64,000 nt of DNA from Symsagittifera roscoffensis (taxonomy: Eukaryota; Xenacoelomorpha; Acoela; Convolutidae): assembly GCF_963678635.1 (NCBI RefSeq), contig NC_087068.1, positions 16,002,027 through 16,066,026 on the forward strand, given 5' to 3'. The notes beneath the pieces are model-generated. The model ran no database searches, was not told the origin of the DNA, and worked only from the letters and a program-made list of their open reading frames with translations. This document shows positions 40,746 through 52,464 of the stretch, one piece after another; within the stretch, counting starts at the first letter, position 1; each line of letters starts with the position of its first letter. The translations under genes were made by a program, and so were the position numbers.

Positions 40746-41133
40746 TGTTATATAGCGTGTCTTGCTATGATAATTAATGATTAGAAATGAGGAATTGTGT
40801 TTGAGAGTAATAAAGGGATGCGCGGTCTAGGCTCTATATCTTCGACTCAGGGATGTGCTTCGTGATGTCTACCTCCTTCTCAGCTGAGTCTAAGCTGTTT
40901 GATTTATAAGAGTGAGGATTAATCTTTTAATTACTATTTTTGAGCTGTTTTACTGTAATGGCTCTCTCTCAATTAATGATTCAATTACTTTCTCATTGAT
41001 TGTTTGCATTAAGTAAATATGAGTTTAACACTTTGTCATTGACATATAATGGCATTGATATTTAAGTCTAATTCGCACCAATTATGGTAATTAATAATGA
41101 GTAACTAACATAGGCGTGAAGCGCTATGTGACA
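40746..41133 (-). repeat. 5' LTR of element 2 (388 bp)
   Basis: This is the partner of 26371–26758 with three differences seen. The element's transcript should start in it on the minus strand. Confidence 0.95.
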
Positions 41134-41358
41134 GTCACAGGTACGCATGCCTGAAGAAATGACTAGTTTTTTACACTTTTGATAAACACCTTTCCCGGCC
41201 TGTTTTCACAAGACTCAACTCCTGTTTCGTTTCGCATGCGACACTTTTGTTCAGGACTTAAGTAAATAACGCCGACATTTTGATGAAACGTTTGTCTTCT
41301 AGTCACCACTTGTTGATATGTATGTTAAATTTCAGAAAGCATTAGGACATCGGTACTT

Positions 41359-41565
41359 CTTCTGCACTTTTTGAAGTAACTTTCTGTGGTGGATCTTACA
41401 ACTCTGTAAAAGAGCTACGAACTTTAGGTGAAAACCAATATAATTCCCTGAAATCGGCAGATCGAAAACCGGTTGTCAATTTATGGCTGTCCAAATTATT
41501 AAGGAGCGACAAAGCGTTATGGCGTCGAGACGGCCTCTGCCGGAAATAGAAAAACCAAAGATCAA
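41359..41565 (+). CDS. Coding-like fragment, unrecognised
   Basis: An open frame without ATG reads ...VTFCGGSYNSVKELRTLGEN, later LKSADRKPVVNLWLSKLLRS, and ends at TAG. It resembles the fragment at 25915–26046 on the other side of element 2. It may be an exon or relic of a small host gene family. No domain is recognised. Confidence 0.35.
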
Positions 41566-41769
41566 GAAAAGGCGCGGCAGTTTAAACTAAACATCATATA
41601 TTGTTGTGCTGCAATCCTGATTTCCTTTATAAACTTGAGTTTCTTTCGTGCTTTCACTTGAGGTTCAGCTCTTGTCTTTTTAAATCTCACTTAAATTTCT
41701 AAAAGTTTTTCCTTTTACCTTCTTTTTACGATCAAGTAGTCTGCGTTGACCATCGTTTCGAAGACCACA

Positions 41770-41831
41770 TTTAATTGAAACGTTTCCATTTAATTGAAAC
41801 GTTTCCACCTTTCAAAACGTTTCCAATTAAA
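41770..41831. repeat. Direct and inverted AACGTTT repeats
   Basis: tttaattgaaacgtttcca occurs twice in tandem (41770–41788, 41789–41807), followed by a near reverse complement at 41814–41831. It can fold into a hairpin. Confidence 0.7.
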
Positions 41832-41990
41832 GTATCGCAAACAAAACAAGACCGCTCGTATCACGAAAAACCCCGCTTCAATGTAGTAATATGGATAATT
41901 AATACGTAATTCATCCGATTCAATCAATGTTACCCCAATGCCACCAACCATGCGTGTGACTGTATAAAGTTTGTCTGTCAAACAATGTAA

Positions 41991-42188
41991 CATCACCAAA
42001 ATATAAATTTGACTTATGGTGGATTCAAGACCGTTGTGAATGAGTTCTTATTACTTGATGACGCATCCAAAGACGCTAGGAAAGAAGCTGCTGAAAACGA
42101 GCTCAAAACTATCCGGCAAAAGTTCTCGAAGATGAAAGACTTTACATATACGCCACAGCTTAAAGAACTGTTTTTGCGCGAGATTTAA
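41991..42188 (+). CDS. Coding-like C-terminal fragment, unrecognised
   Basis: An open frame encodes about 65 residues. It contains LTYGGFKTVVNEFLLLDDAS, then a Lys/Glu-rich helix, and ends LKELFLREI before TAA. It may be a last exon. The 'GG...V.E' start faintly recalls the fragment at 41359. Confidence 0.3.
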   Translation, partial: HHQNINLTYGGFKTVVNEFLLLDDASKDARKEAAENELKTIRQKFSKMKDFTYTPQLKELFLREI

Positions 42189-42355
42189 TTTAAATTTGTT
42201 ATAAAAAACACGCATCGTCTTCCTCCGTCGCTTGTTGCGATTGTTGAATCGCCTATGTTAATTGATTTAACACGTTCTTTTTTGTTAAAGTCAGTAAAAA
42301 CTCTGATTCCAACCCTGATATTTTTCTATGGTTTCCGCAGTCTATGGTAGTCCGC

Positions 42356-42467
42356 AGTCTGAACAGTGATCGCAACCACTCGCCCGCCGGAACATCAAGT
42401 GTCAAAAACTTCGCAGAAGAGGCAGCAAAACTGGCACGGGTCCTTTATCAAGCTGTTCCAACGCATA
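42356..42467 (+). CDS. Possible internal exon
   Basis: A pyrimidine-rich acceptor ending ccgcag and a strong donor GTGAGT (42468) bound an open segment that includes RNHSPAGTSSVKNFAEEAAK. I cannot link it to a gene. Confidence 0.3.
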
Positions 42468-42889
42468 GTGAGTTCTGTTTCATTGAGGCTTTGGTTTTTT
42501 CATCGCTCCTTCTTTCCTATGGGAAATTGGTGACCCAACCAAAACGTACATTATTAGACCTATAAGCCAAATTATTAAAAAGAAAGTAAGTTTTTAAACG
42601 ATTGAAGGGGTCCTAACAAATTATTTCTAAGTAATTTTTCACATAGAAGTTTTGAATACTGAATTCTGATGAGCCAATATAATTTTCGGGAATTCGATTA
42701 TTCTAGCTGGGAGGATTCAGACAATTTCAAAATCTAGAAAACAAATGGGCTGATAAAAAAGGTGGATAAAATGGTCAAAGACCTTTTAGAAAAACCCTAG
42801 CTGATTATGGACGAATCATCTGATATAATCATGGTGCTCATCAATAATACTGCTCTTACACCTTAATCAATTCACTTCAAAGCGAATCT

Positions 42890-45541
42890 TTACAAATAAA
42901 CAGTAAAAGTACTTCTCTCAAACCCGGAAGTATCCGCTGTGGTTTGCATAATCACTTGAGATGCTATTCCATTAACGCATGACGCTATCATACTCGCAGC
43001 AGAAGTAGCATCTTTAGACGAGTGCTCCTTTTTCAGATTATTTGTGGAGCGTACACTTCCTGTTTTCCTCAAACTTGCAACAGGGGAAGGTTCGTTCATG
43101 ATGAAACTGCGAACAGATCTTGTTTTTGGCGAGCAAGGAGTGGACGAAATTTGAAAACAATCCGATTCAGCTGAGTTGTCACCTGCTACATTCCTCGAGT
43201 CGGGTTTCAGATTTTCCTTGCCGTTTTGAAGTTCCGGGTACAAATTTGGCGAATCAGAAGAAGTTTCTTTTTGTTTCGACAACTGCTTCAATCTGTAAAA
43301 AATTCAGTATTTTAAATTCAGTAAAATGATTATAAAAAATGATGGTCCGGAAAAATTCAACTACTATTGTTCCAACAGCTCTTGAAAGCATAGGATGAGA
43401 CTTTAGCCTAATGTGGGCTTTTCCACGACCTTTCAGTTGTGACTCGGATTCCAAAAAAGTAATTCACAAAAGTTATCGCTGTATCAAGAAAAAACGTGTC
43501 AAAAATTTTTGCCTGTTACACTCGAATTCGAAGGTTTTAATTCGGATATAAGGTTGTCAGAAAAAGTCACTAAAAATTGTTAATACAAAGGTCGGAACAA
43601 TCGGTTTTTGCTGGCACAGCATTTAGTTTTGCTTGTTTGCGCTCAGTAATTTTAAGGTTTTGAAGAAAAAAACTGTGGAAATCATGTCAGGAATTCTCAC
43701 CTAGCAAAACTGGAAGTGGGTTTTACATTAACAGCACTTTTTGAGGCAAAAATAGTTCTTTCAGCGGTCGGCAAAATCGGAGACAACACATTTCCATTAA
43801 CATCACTGGCTACAACGGCAGCTAAGTTCTCATCGCGGTATTTGGCCGAATTTGATCTCTTTATCTGGTTGCGAGAATTCATGTGTTGTTCATACGTCGG
43901 CAGCGGAGACTTCGGTTCCTTGTTTCCTTCTGGTCGCGCTTCGGAATCATGGATCCGAACAGTCGGAATAATCTTTTCTGGTCTATCGTTTTCTAAGTTT
44001 AAATTCACGGTTCGGCTGCTTTGAATTTTGAGGCCTATTCGACTAGATTGAGATACTTGGCGGCTATGATACTGCGCAACATGCATTTGGTCCTCGGTGC
44101 TTTCAGACATATTTTTGTTCAAATCATTTGCATGCTTGAACCGTTTTGAATTATTAAGGTCGGGTACTCTTGATGAAAATTCTGACTGGAACTCCATGTC
44201 ACTTGCGCAGTCGATATCAAATGCCGACATCCTATAAACTTTTCTCGAAATTGGGACACTAGATACAGAATTTACATTTCTCATAAAACCAGCACTTCCT
44301 CCGGTTCGAACTCGATTTCCATTAAGTGCTTCCGAGTCGCTACCTGCAGATGATCTAGGCACATAGTACTTCGCCACGCGGTTTCTAGGAGTTCGGTTTC
44401 TAAGACCTCGTGAACCAGGCAACATAATGGAGTTCCGGTTGGCTAAATTCAAACCACTATTACTAAAAATGCCACTGGACCTCGAAACACTTGACTGCTC
44501 GTTGCTTTGAACATATAAAATCCGATCGGGAAGTTTTCGTTTCGGTTGTCGTTTCATTGGACATCTTTCAAATTTCAAACTCGATTCAAGCTGAGCATAA
44601 ACGTTGCTTTCATTTACAACTTTATGAGAAAACTTTCCCGACAAGTCGTTTATTTCATAATTCGCATTGAACTTTTTATGCTGATTCGCACAATCGAATA
44701 AATGCTTAGCAGCATCTTTTGAGGAGCACTTGAATTGTAGACAATCTGGCTTCGGGTTTCGTCCGACGGTAAAAAATGAGACTTTATGACCGCTTCGTTC
44801 GACCTTCGTCACACGACTCCAGGAGTGATTCGCTCGGCGCGATTGCTCATAAAAAATATACAACCCATTAGCTGAAATACCAATTTCAAACTCACGGTCA
44901 CTTTCACCGAACGCTAGGTGTGTTTTCATACCGTAAAAATCAAGGTTTTTCACCTCTCGTAGAAAACGCCATTCAGCCTCACCTGAGGAAATATTCTTCA
45001 GAGTTTTATGAATTTCTTGCGCCCTGAATTCAAATTCAAAACTCTGCAAAGGAATGAAATTAAACTGGGAGCTGTAATTTTCTGTATCTCGCTCGGGTGA
45101 ATAATTTCCGAGTTCGGATTGCAAAACTAGGGCAAAAAGTTTTGCTAGGACTTCGTAGTTATTGATCATTAAAACGCCATTTAAAATATCTCGCTTCGCC
45201 TGAAGAAAGAACTGATAACGTGTTGCTTCATATTCGAGTCGGTCAGGATTCGGTACATGAAACTTCACTTGAAAAAATAAGTCAATCACGCTTCGGTTCG
45301 ATTTAAACTGACGACTAATTGTTTTTTCTTCATTCAGCCATCTAAGCTGTCCTGAAGGTTTTTTGTACAATAATCCAAAATAGTGATACTCGCAAATTTT
45401 CAAGTAAGAGCAAATATGTGCAATCAGATCTGATCCTTTCGATCTTCCGGGAAAACTTCGAGCTAAGGGAACAGATATTGAGTTTATCTCAACCAATAGA
45501 TGAAATTCGACAGTAAACAAATTGTTTCTCCAGCTCAACAT
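42890..45541 (-). CDS. FERM-domain protein, two exons
   Basis: Exon 1 is 45541–43701 (donor GTGAGA) and exon 2 is 43292–42890 (acceptor ttttacAG); the split Arg codon AG|A joins them, giving about 747 residues. The first ~290 residues form a FERM domain: ubiquitin-like F1 (SKGSDLIAHICSYLKICEYH, YFGLLY), helical F2 (TRYQFFLQAKRDIL, LQSELGNY) and a PH-like F3 ending near CANQHKKF. A FERM-adjacent basic region and a long disordered Ser/Arg/Asn-rich tail follow. It ends in T-V-Y-L, a possible PDZ ligand. No phosphatase, kinase or actin-binding tail is present, so a FRMD/4.1-like membrane-cytoskeleton adaptor is most likely. An upstream exon cannot be excluded, because the frame is open to an AG at 45563. 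Confidence 0.8.
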
Positions 45542-45695
45542 TTCCAACCAAATCAAACTAATCTGAAACAAAGCAGCAAAACTTTAACAACTTTCATTGT
45601 TTTTTGTTCAACATTAAAAAAGGAGTATCGAAAAAAGTTTAAAAAAACAAGAAAAATAAGTAGTCTGAAAAACAAGAAAAAACTTCTGAAATATT

Positions 45696-45929
45696 TGTCC
45701 ACCTTTTTTTTGATCGATCAAATTGATTTTCCGAGCTCTCTCAGATCATAAATAGATCCTATTTTGGCCAAAATATGTGCAGCAGGCGTATTTTTGCTTA
45801 AAATTTAGGATTGGTTTGCCAAAAATGGATGTATTAAAGAACTACTACAGGGTCGACCCTTTGCGTGGTTAGAAGAGGAATTTCTGTGGAATGGGGGAAC
45901 GTCCCTCCCTCCCCTAAGCCCGCTACTGT
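45696..45929. mobile_element. Decayed hAT-type MITE
   Basis: Internal matches to the MITE at 50499–50931 (gatcaaattgatttt..gagctctc, gccaaaaatggat, ctaagcccgctactg). The left end and target duplication are not recognisable. Confidence 0.45.
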
Positions 45930-46050
45930 CGAATGCGCCGCAACAAACGACGAATAACATCGAATGCGCCGCAACAAACGTACGAAGAAGACTTTACTCT
46001 CTTTAATTGTATTATATCATCTACCAAGTAATAAAGAATCCTATAATTAT

Positions 46051-47994
46051 TTACAACTTGGACTTTTGAATCTTTTTCATCAGCTTTTCCAACTTCATTG
46101 CCACAAACATGTCGCCTTCGATCTTCAATTTACCAGACATGAAAGCTGTAGTTGAATTCAATTTTCCTCTGACCATATTCACAAAGTCTGAACCGCTTAG
46201 TTTCATTGTGACGTCACTTGAGCCATCCGGATGACCTTTGCCCGCTGTACCATGCTTGAGGTCGAGATAAAAAGTACCTAAAACAGACACGAAAGATAAA
46301 TATAACAAGACAGAAATTTATATTGTAATGTTTAAGTTCTGTTTCAGACAACTGATACATTGCGATTGAAAGAAAACTGCTTCGTTTATAAATAAACTAT
46401 AATTGAGAAGCGTTTTTTATGATTTATTTATTTTTTTTCGGGGCTCAAACTCATGAACAGAAAACATTTTAATTGAAGCTTAACTTCTATTGAAAACTGA
46501 AACATATTTTAAAAGTACCTGAATGATCACCAGAGAGTTCGAACAGGAACACCTTCCCAACGTCCTTCACTATTTCTGGACTGATCATCGACTGCATTTC
46601 ATTTATCACTGACTCTGGAGTATCCGTGAGAGACGATGCGTCACCACTGCTAGATGGAGATTTGGATCCTTGCTTCATATTTCGCTCTGCATACCAATGA
46701 AATCAAAATTAAAATTTAATCGACGCTTTTCGAAAGGCTCAACATGAGTTTTGTTTATAACCAAAGAACTCAAAGTTTTGTAATAAATGGATGGTTGAAA
46801 AATTCTAGTGAACCTTACAAACAACCATTACGAGCATTTCTAGTTGTACTTTCAATTCCAGTTTACTATAACATCTAACGAAATTGAATTGTGTATACCA
46901 TGTTTGTGCACTAGCGCTTCAGCCTCTGGCGAATCTAGAAAGAAGTCTGGAATGAGTTTGGCTCCAGGTTTGTGTGCATACTGGTCGAAATCTTTCACTC
47001 CCACATCCACCAAAACTTCCTCGTCTACGGCAAAATTACCAGAGTATGATCCGGAGTCCTTGCCCAGAATAACGTATGCTGCATCTGCCATGATATCTGG
47101 TTTCCTAGAACAAGCAAAATAATTTTCAAACATATTAATCGGACCTCTATATGAGTTATTAGTCTCCTTCTAGTAGCAAAATTAGCACAGCCGCCCTCTT
47201 CCTTAGAACATGAACACTGTATCACTTAAGTTTTATTAGGCAATAGTAGCTCGTGAAGAGCTGAAAACTCTGATGTTGATCTTCCCACATGCATACATAG
47301 TCTTATCAAAATCGATTTGAAAATGACCATCAAGGTACCTAGATTGATTCACCATGGATTCCCCTCCTAGCATCTCAACAGCCGCAGTTGCGATTGCAGT
47401 CTTAGGCCACAGTGCATTAACTGCTATCCTTGCATCTCTAAACTCCTCTGCCATTCCCAGCACACACATTGACATACCATATTTGGACATAGTATAGGCC
47501 ACATGATTCTGGAACCAAATGGATTTCATAATCAGCGGTGGACTAATATTTAAAATGTGTGGGTTCTTCGCTTGTCTGAGGTAGGGCAAACATTTTTGAG
47601 TCATCATGTAGGTTCCTCTAACATTCACTTGGTGCATCAAATCATACTTCTTCATTGTAGTAATTTCAGTTCCCGTTAAACTAATAGCCGAAGCATTATT
47701 CACTAGAATGTCAATTCCACCGAATGTTTTCACAGCTTGTTCAACCGCCGATTGAACATTGGATTCATCACGAACATCAACTACACATGCTAAACTCTTT
47801 CCGCCTAATGCGTTTATCCTTTCGGCGACTGAATGGATTGTTCCGGGCAGCTTTGCGTGGGGCTGGGCTGTTTTGGCAGCGACTACAATATTTGCCCCAT
47901 CTTTGGCGCACTTTTCGGCTATAGCCTGTCCAATACCTCTGCTGGCTCCCGTGACCAGAATAGTCTTTCCAGCAAGCTTCCCTGAGTTTATCAT
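46051..47994 (-). CDS. HSDL2: Hydroxysteroid dehydrogenase-like protein 2
   Basis: Four exons: 47994–47339, 47104–46899, 46686–46519 and 46277–46051, all GT–AG and in frame, encode 418 residues, which I recall as the human HSDL2 length. An N-terminal short-chain dehydrogenase domain has the NAD(P)-binding TGASRGIG at 15–22, NNAS at 99–102 and the catalytic Y167-TMS-K171. After a linker, a C-terminal SCP2 sterol-carrier domain spans ~300–415 (VFLFELSGDHSG, MSGKLKIEGD). It ends in SKL, the canonical peroxisome import signal. The protein is a peroxisomal lipid-metabolism enzyme whose substrate is not settled. Met at 47994 fits the family start; a frame extension to 48009 contains a splice-like ttcag. 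Confidence 0.95.
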
Positions 47995-48009
47995 GGCGGT
48001 CTGAAACAT

Positions 48010-48198
48010 TCCAAAAACCTAGATATCCAAGATCCACTTGTAGAGTTATCAGGTAACCTTTGTCTTATCACTCAAATAAAGTGCGGTAAAAATGCATCAG
48101 ATTATATCTTTGCGGGATTATTGGTGCTTAGAGAAACGCACAAGGGGATCATATTAAAGTCCTCTCAGTCAGGATACGGATACTACTAATGTTTTAAT
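48010..48198. promoter_or_regulatory. HSDL2 upstream region
   Basis: This short AT-rich stretch lies between the HSDL2 start and a MITE and presumably contains the 5' UTR or promoter. No motif was assigned. Confidence 0.3.
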
Positions 48199-48855
48199 CA
48201 GGGGCGGATCTAAAATTTCTCGGTTGGGGGGGGGAGTCATCGTTTTTAGGTCGACCAAATTGATTTTGAGCTCGACCAAATCACTAGAAAGACCCCATTC
48301 CGACCAAATTTTCTGCACCGCAAATTTTTGATAGGTACTTTTGGAGAGTTTTGACAAAAAATTGCCGTTGTTTTGGCGCGCGCTACTTGCTCGAAATAAC
48401 TATATATTGGGACTTTTTTTCCTTTTACACCCAACCTGCAAAAAAATTTTAGGTAAAACTTTTGGTCACTGACCCAAAACGTTCCCCTCCTTTGGTACTA
48501 TTTTAAGTCCTCCATTTTGGCTGTTCGACCCTAGTTTTCGTTGTAAAGGCGCCTTTGGCGCCAATATAGGCAATTTTGCCTAACCCCTCAATGAACAAAG
48601 CTTTTTTTAGGTTAAAATTTTAAGTAAAACTTTTTCCTTTTACCCCCAACCTGCAAAAAAATTTTAGGTAAAACTTTTGTTCATTAGGGGGTTAGGCAAA
48701 ATTGCCTATATTGGCGCCAAAGGCGCATTTACAACGAAAACGGGGGTCGAACAGCCAAAATGGAGGATTTAAAATAGTACCAAAGGAGGGGAATGTTTTG
48801 GGTCAGCAGGGGGTCGAAACAGTCATGGGGTCTGACCCACCTAAATCCGCTACTG
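48199..48855. mobile_element. hAT-type MITE 1 (657 bp)
   Basis: It starts CAGGGGCGGATCTA and ends in an imperfect match (aaatccgctactg). An 8-bp target duplication GTTTTAAT lies at 48191–48198 and 48856–48863. Internally, long inverted repeats built on gcgcctttggcgcc and gcaattttgcctaa make it a foldback. No transposase. It lies just upstream of HSDL2. Confidence 0.88.
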
Positions 48856-49149
48856 GTTTTAATATAACTTCAATATGCATTACCTAATTCCTGAAGCTTA
48901 GCTTCTATGCATCCAAAATTGCAAGACAGAGGCCAAGCTGAGCTTCGCATCACTTGCGATACAAATCTGAAAGTTATGAAAATCAAATTTAAAAAAAAAA
49001 TCAAAAAATTGTTTTTGTCAATAAAAATTGCAACAAAAGCCAAAAAAAACTATGGAACAAAATGCCTGCACCATTAGAAACTCTACAATGAGCTTTGAGA
49101 ATGCTATAAAGAAGACAAGTTTTCAAAAACAACCCTTTCTACGGAATTA

Positions 49150-49950
49150 AGCAGACAAAAATAAGCAGACAGACAATAATCTAAATTAGCCAAAATTTTC
49201 TATTTACAAGAAAAAACAAGTCTCAACTGGAAATGAACTCCCGGGCTTTGTCGTCTCAAGCATGAGGGTTACAGCAACTTGGATGTGTATAAAGTTGAAC
49301 CATCGGGCTAAGGGTTCTAAGCCGACAAAAATAAACAGACGGATGATAATCCGAAAAAGCAAAAACTCTAGTTTGCAAAGGCCCGGCCAGATTCGAACCG
49401 CAAATTTTTGCCATCTCAGGCAGTTGTTTTTACCTCAATTTATAATTACCCCGCGGTAACAAAGCCAAAAAAACCTAAGCAGAAACCGTTCATGCCGAAA
49501 AGAAATTCAGAAAAATTTTCCCTTAAGAGCACACCACGCGCACAAAAACTTTTTTCGAACGTAACGACGCAATAAGAGACGACTAACTCGATAATAATTA
49601 GGCCGAAACTTATTAAGCCGATAAAAAAGACGAAAAAAATGAAATTCTAACAAAGCGAGCTGGTTAAATTACAACCAATGTGAAAAGCTAACTTCGATTC
49701 TGCCGAATTTTCAAAATGCCCAAGAATAACTGCAGTTAAAATTGTTTACAGCTACAATAAACGATTCTTAGATATGGCAACAGAGCCAAAAGAACAAAAC
49801 AGACAAATAAAAGGCCGAAATTTTTATCAACCGGAACAATTACCATTTGAAACAAAAATGGTCCTGGTCAGATTCGAACCTAGGACCTTTGCCGTGTCAG
49901 GCGTATTCGATATCACCAGGCTAAGCGTGCAAGAGACACTACAATTTTTG
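49150..49950 (-). mobile_element. tRNA-derived SINE-like units (about three)
   Basis: Three related units end in a reversed tRNA-like head: about 49226–49315, 49380–49440 and 49858–49926. The last reads on the minus strand as A-box TAGCCTGGTGATA, an arm CGCCTGACACGG, then B-box GGTTCGAATCTG. The anticodon arm and B-box resemble tRNA-Val, but the acceptor stem does not pair, so these are not functional tRNA genes. Units share a body containing agccgacaaaaataa and cagacg-like sequence. Confidence 0.6.
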
Positions 49951-50498
49951 AATTCATTATGAACCAAAGTACCACCAAAGTACTGTGGACAAAGTTGTTT
50001 ACCAAAAAAAGTCTAATACTCAATTGCAATACCAAAAAAATAGCAAATAAATTTAAAAAAATGGTCTCGCAACATCATGCGCTACATGTTCTACAGCTGG
50101 CTGCAATACAAGCTTGTGAATCATTTTATACTTCAACGAATTTTCGACGTTGAAGTGGTACTTCCAGACGTTGAAGTGATACTTTCAAGTGGTACTTACA
50201 GATTTTTGCGTGGAAACAATTAAAATCTATCATCAATACATCTAAATGGGTAAATATAATCAACTGACATCTTCAACCTACGCAAGGCAACCACTCAAAA
50301 TCAATCAGCGAGCAATGATTTTTAATTCCGAAATGCTATTCAAAATTAATTCTTGAAGATTATTTCCAGTCCCGTCTTCTCCAACGTTTTTAAGAAATAT
50401 TTTTTAAGTATGATTTTTTAATTTATGAAAATTCAATTTTATTATTTACATTCTATTTTTTTCCTAGCCTCGTATTTTTTGCTATCAACCAACTAACT

Positions 50499-50931
50499 CA
50501 GGGGCGGATCTAGGATTTTCTCGATGGGGGGGGGGGCGGATTTTCAAAAAAATTTCCAAAATTTTGACGACCTTTTTTTTTTTTTGGGTCGACCAAATTG
50601 ATTTTTTGAGCTCTCCCAAAGCACTGTTTTGCCCCTATTTTGGCAAAATTTTCGGCGCCGCAGGCAAATTTTTGAAAAAACAGTCAAAAAAAGCCGTTTT
50701 TGGGCACTTTTTAAAAAATTTTGATAAAAAATAGCGTTTTTTTTGGCGCGCGCTCCCCCTCAAAGTTAGTATATATTGGCGCCGAAGGCGCCTTAGAAAA
50801 ATTTTAGGGTCGGTCTGCCAAAAATGGATTTCTGAAAAAGTATCGAAGGGGGGACCCTTTGGGTCGGCAGGGGGTCGAATCCCTGAGGGGGGGGGGGCGT
50901 CCGCCCCCCCCCCCCCCTAAATCCGCCCCTG
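50499..50931. mobile_element. hAT-type MITE 2 (433 bp)
   Basis: TIRs CAGGGGCGGATCTAGG / CTAAATCCGCCCCTG are near-perfect, with an 8-bp target duplication AACTAACT at 50491–50498 and 50932–50939. G- and C-runs flank the TIRs. It has no coding capacity. Confidence 0.92.
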
Positions 50932-50939
50932 AACTAACT

Positions 50940-52020
50940 TAAACCAAAAATCAAGAAAATTTATTTAATCAAAAAACGTCGACAAAATGAAAGACTTATA
51001 AATTGAAGAGATTAATAATTGCCTTTATGCATAGCCATATAGGTTGCTAACACACTTGAACACGCTCGCAGAGCAATAGATATACCATTACACACATAGC
51101 TAAAATCTAATGACATAAGCTATGTTTTAGGCTTTCTTAAGTATTTTCAAGTTGATAACCGAGGTGATTTTGCCTTTACACCTTACAAGCAAAAATGGAA
51201 AAAAAGAGCTCTGAAAAAGGCAATTTCTAAAATCGGCAAAAAAGAAAGAAAATTTTTTATCTAATTCAAAACAACGTTCAGACCAGAATCAACTCGTACC
51301 TCCATAGCAACAGTCGCTTGTTTTAACCAGTTGACTATGACGCCTTTCCTTCCATAAATGCCCAAATAGCTTAAGCTTACGCTTTTAAAAAAGCTACATT
51401 ATTTCCAGTGTAATTCAGGCATAAAATTTGCGTCGCTGTCTGGAAAAAGTTTACTGACCAAATATTACCTTGTTTACATAGGCTTGGCAATGGATACTGA
51501 ACACGTGTTCAAAAATCTAATAAGATTTGCTAATCGCAAGCGTATAAAAATCAGAATGAATAATGAAAAACTAATTTCCAATGAATCACTCAAAAAACTT
51601 TGAGGATAAACTTTTACGTCAAGCAAAAAACATCCGGTAAAACTCTGAATCAATAATCATTCCTCCTGGTTAAGGCTCTTTGTCTAGTTCTTCATAGCCG
51701 ATGTTACTTTTGCTCCATAACTTGTCCAAATAGAAACTGCGAAATGAAACTGCGAAGTCAACAAGAATTTAAAGAAAAAAATGGTCGCACTACAACTCAA
51801 TCTCCACTATGTCGACTTCTGCTTGTTACTGCCACAATACTACAATCATGCTTGCTACTGCCAGGACATAGAAGCTGCAACTCTTAGACTTCAACGTGCA
51901 AATGAACGGAAGTTTTTGCCGTTTTCTCTGCAACTATCTAAGATTGGAATTTTAGACATATGTTAGATGAAATTATTGAGAAGGGCTTAGCCGTCGGTGC
52001 CAAAAATTGTGAAAACAAAA
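50940..52020. other. Intergenic spacer, no gene seen
   Basis: This is AT-rich DNA. Near 51918 begins a segment (gccgttttctctgcaactat...) repeated at about 52310 and present inverted near 53040. Confidence 0.4.
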
Positions 52021-52301
52021 AAAGTGAAAACAAAAAGTTCATATGATCGTTGCAATCGAAAAGTTCCAGCTGCAACTTCTATTTCTCGTGACTGTATAAC
52101 ACTAACGTGAATTCTATTGGAATTTCAAGCACGTATGCTTCGGATAGACTTGGTATCTCACTCGTAAAACAGAATGAATCTAAGCTTAAATAGTCTCGGT
52201 TCATAGTTTATGTAAAGAACGCTATAAGAACAGCCGCCATCCATCAACTCGCACTTCTGCCAATTTTGTTATGATGCAGCTCTCTCATTTTTCCTTTTTT
52301 C
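52021..52301. repeat. Duplicate of the kinesin 3' end
   Basis: This segment is about 95% identical to 53051–53331, which covers the last ~10 codons, the stop and the 3' UTR of the kinesin gene. The stop codon is kept. The rest of the gene is not duplicated. Confidence 0.85.
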
Positions 52302-52423
52302 CTAATGACGTTTTCTCTGCAACTATCTAAGATTGGAATTTTTAGACATATGCTAGATGAAATTAATGAGACGGGCTTAGCCCTCGGGGCCGAAAATTGA
52401 AAAATCTTGTTTTTAAGGCTTTA

Positions 52424-52464
52424 ATTAGCCAGGGTGTCAAAACTATTTTGACACCCTGGCTAAT
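52424..52464. repeat. Perfect 19-bp hairpin
   Basis: attagccagggtgtcaaaa (52424–52442) and its exact reverse complement (52446–52464) flank a 3-base loop. Such a long perfect stem in spacer DNA may be two abutting transposon ends or a structured RNA. Confidence 0.85.

Larger units (their letters stand above)
26371..41133 (-). mobile_element. Element 2: env-bearing Ty3/gypsy element with cargo genes, 14,763 bp
   Basis: On the minus strand the order is 5' LTR (41133–40746), PBS, gag (40060), broken pol, macrodomain ORF (33506), env (29611), 3' LTR (26758–26371). A plus-strand block (29903–32266) between env and the macrodomain holds a JmjC-like gene and small ORFs. LTRs differ at only three positions seen (T/G, C/T, A/G), so insertion is recent, yet pol is interrupted three ways. 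It is clearly distinct from element 1 in LTR, gag and pol. Errantivirus-like by layout. It may depend on relatives for pol. Confidence 0.93.
26366..41138. repeat. 5-bp target-site duplication of element 2 (GTCAC)
   Basis: GTCAC at 26366–26370 is repeated at 41134–41138, directly outside the two 388-bp LTRs, so everything between them, cargo included, moved or was assembled as one element. Confidence 0.9.

Noticed and set aside
43716-44024. Plus-strand 102-codon ORF inside the FERM gene
   Set aside because: It is antisense to a well-supported exon and lacks motifs.
49858-49926. Functional tRNA-Val gene
   Set aside because: A- and B-box and anticodon arm are present, but the acceptor stem does not pair; it fits a SINE head.
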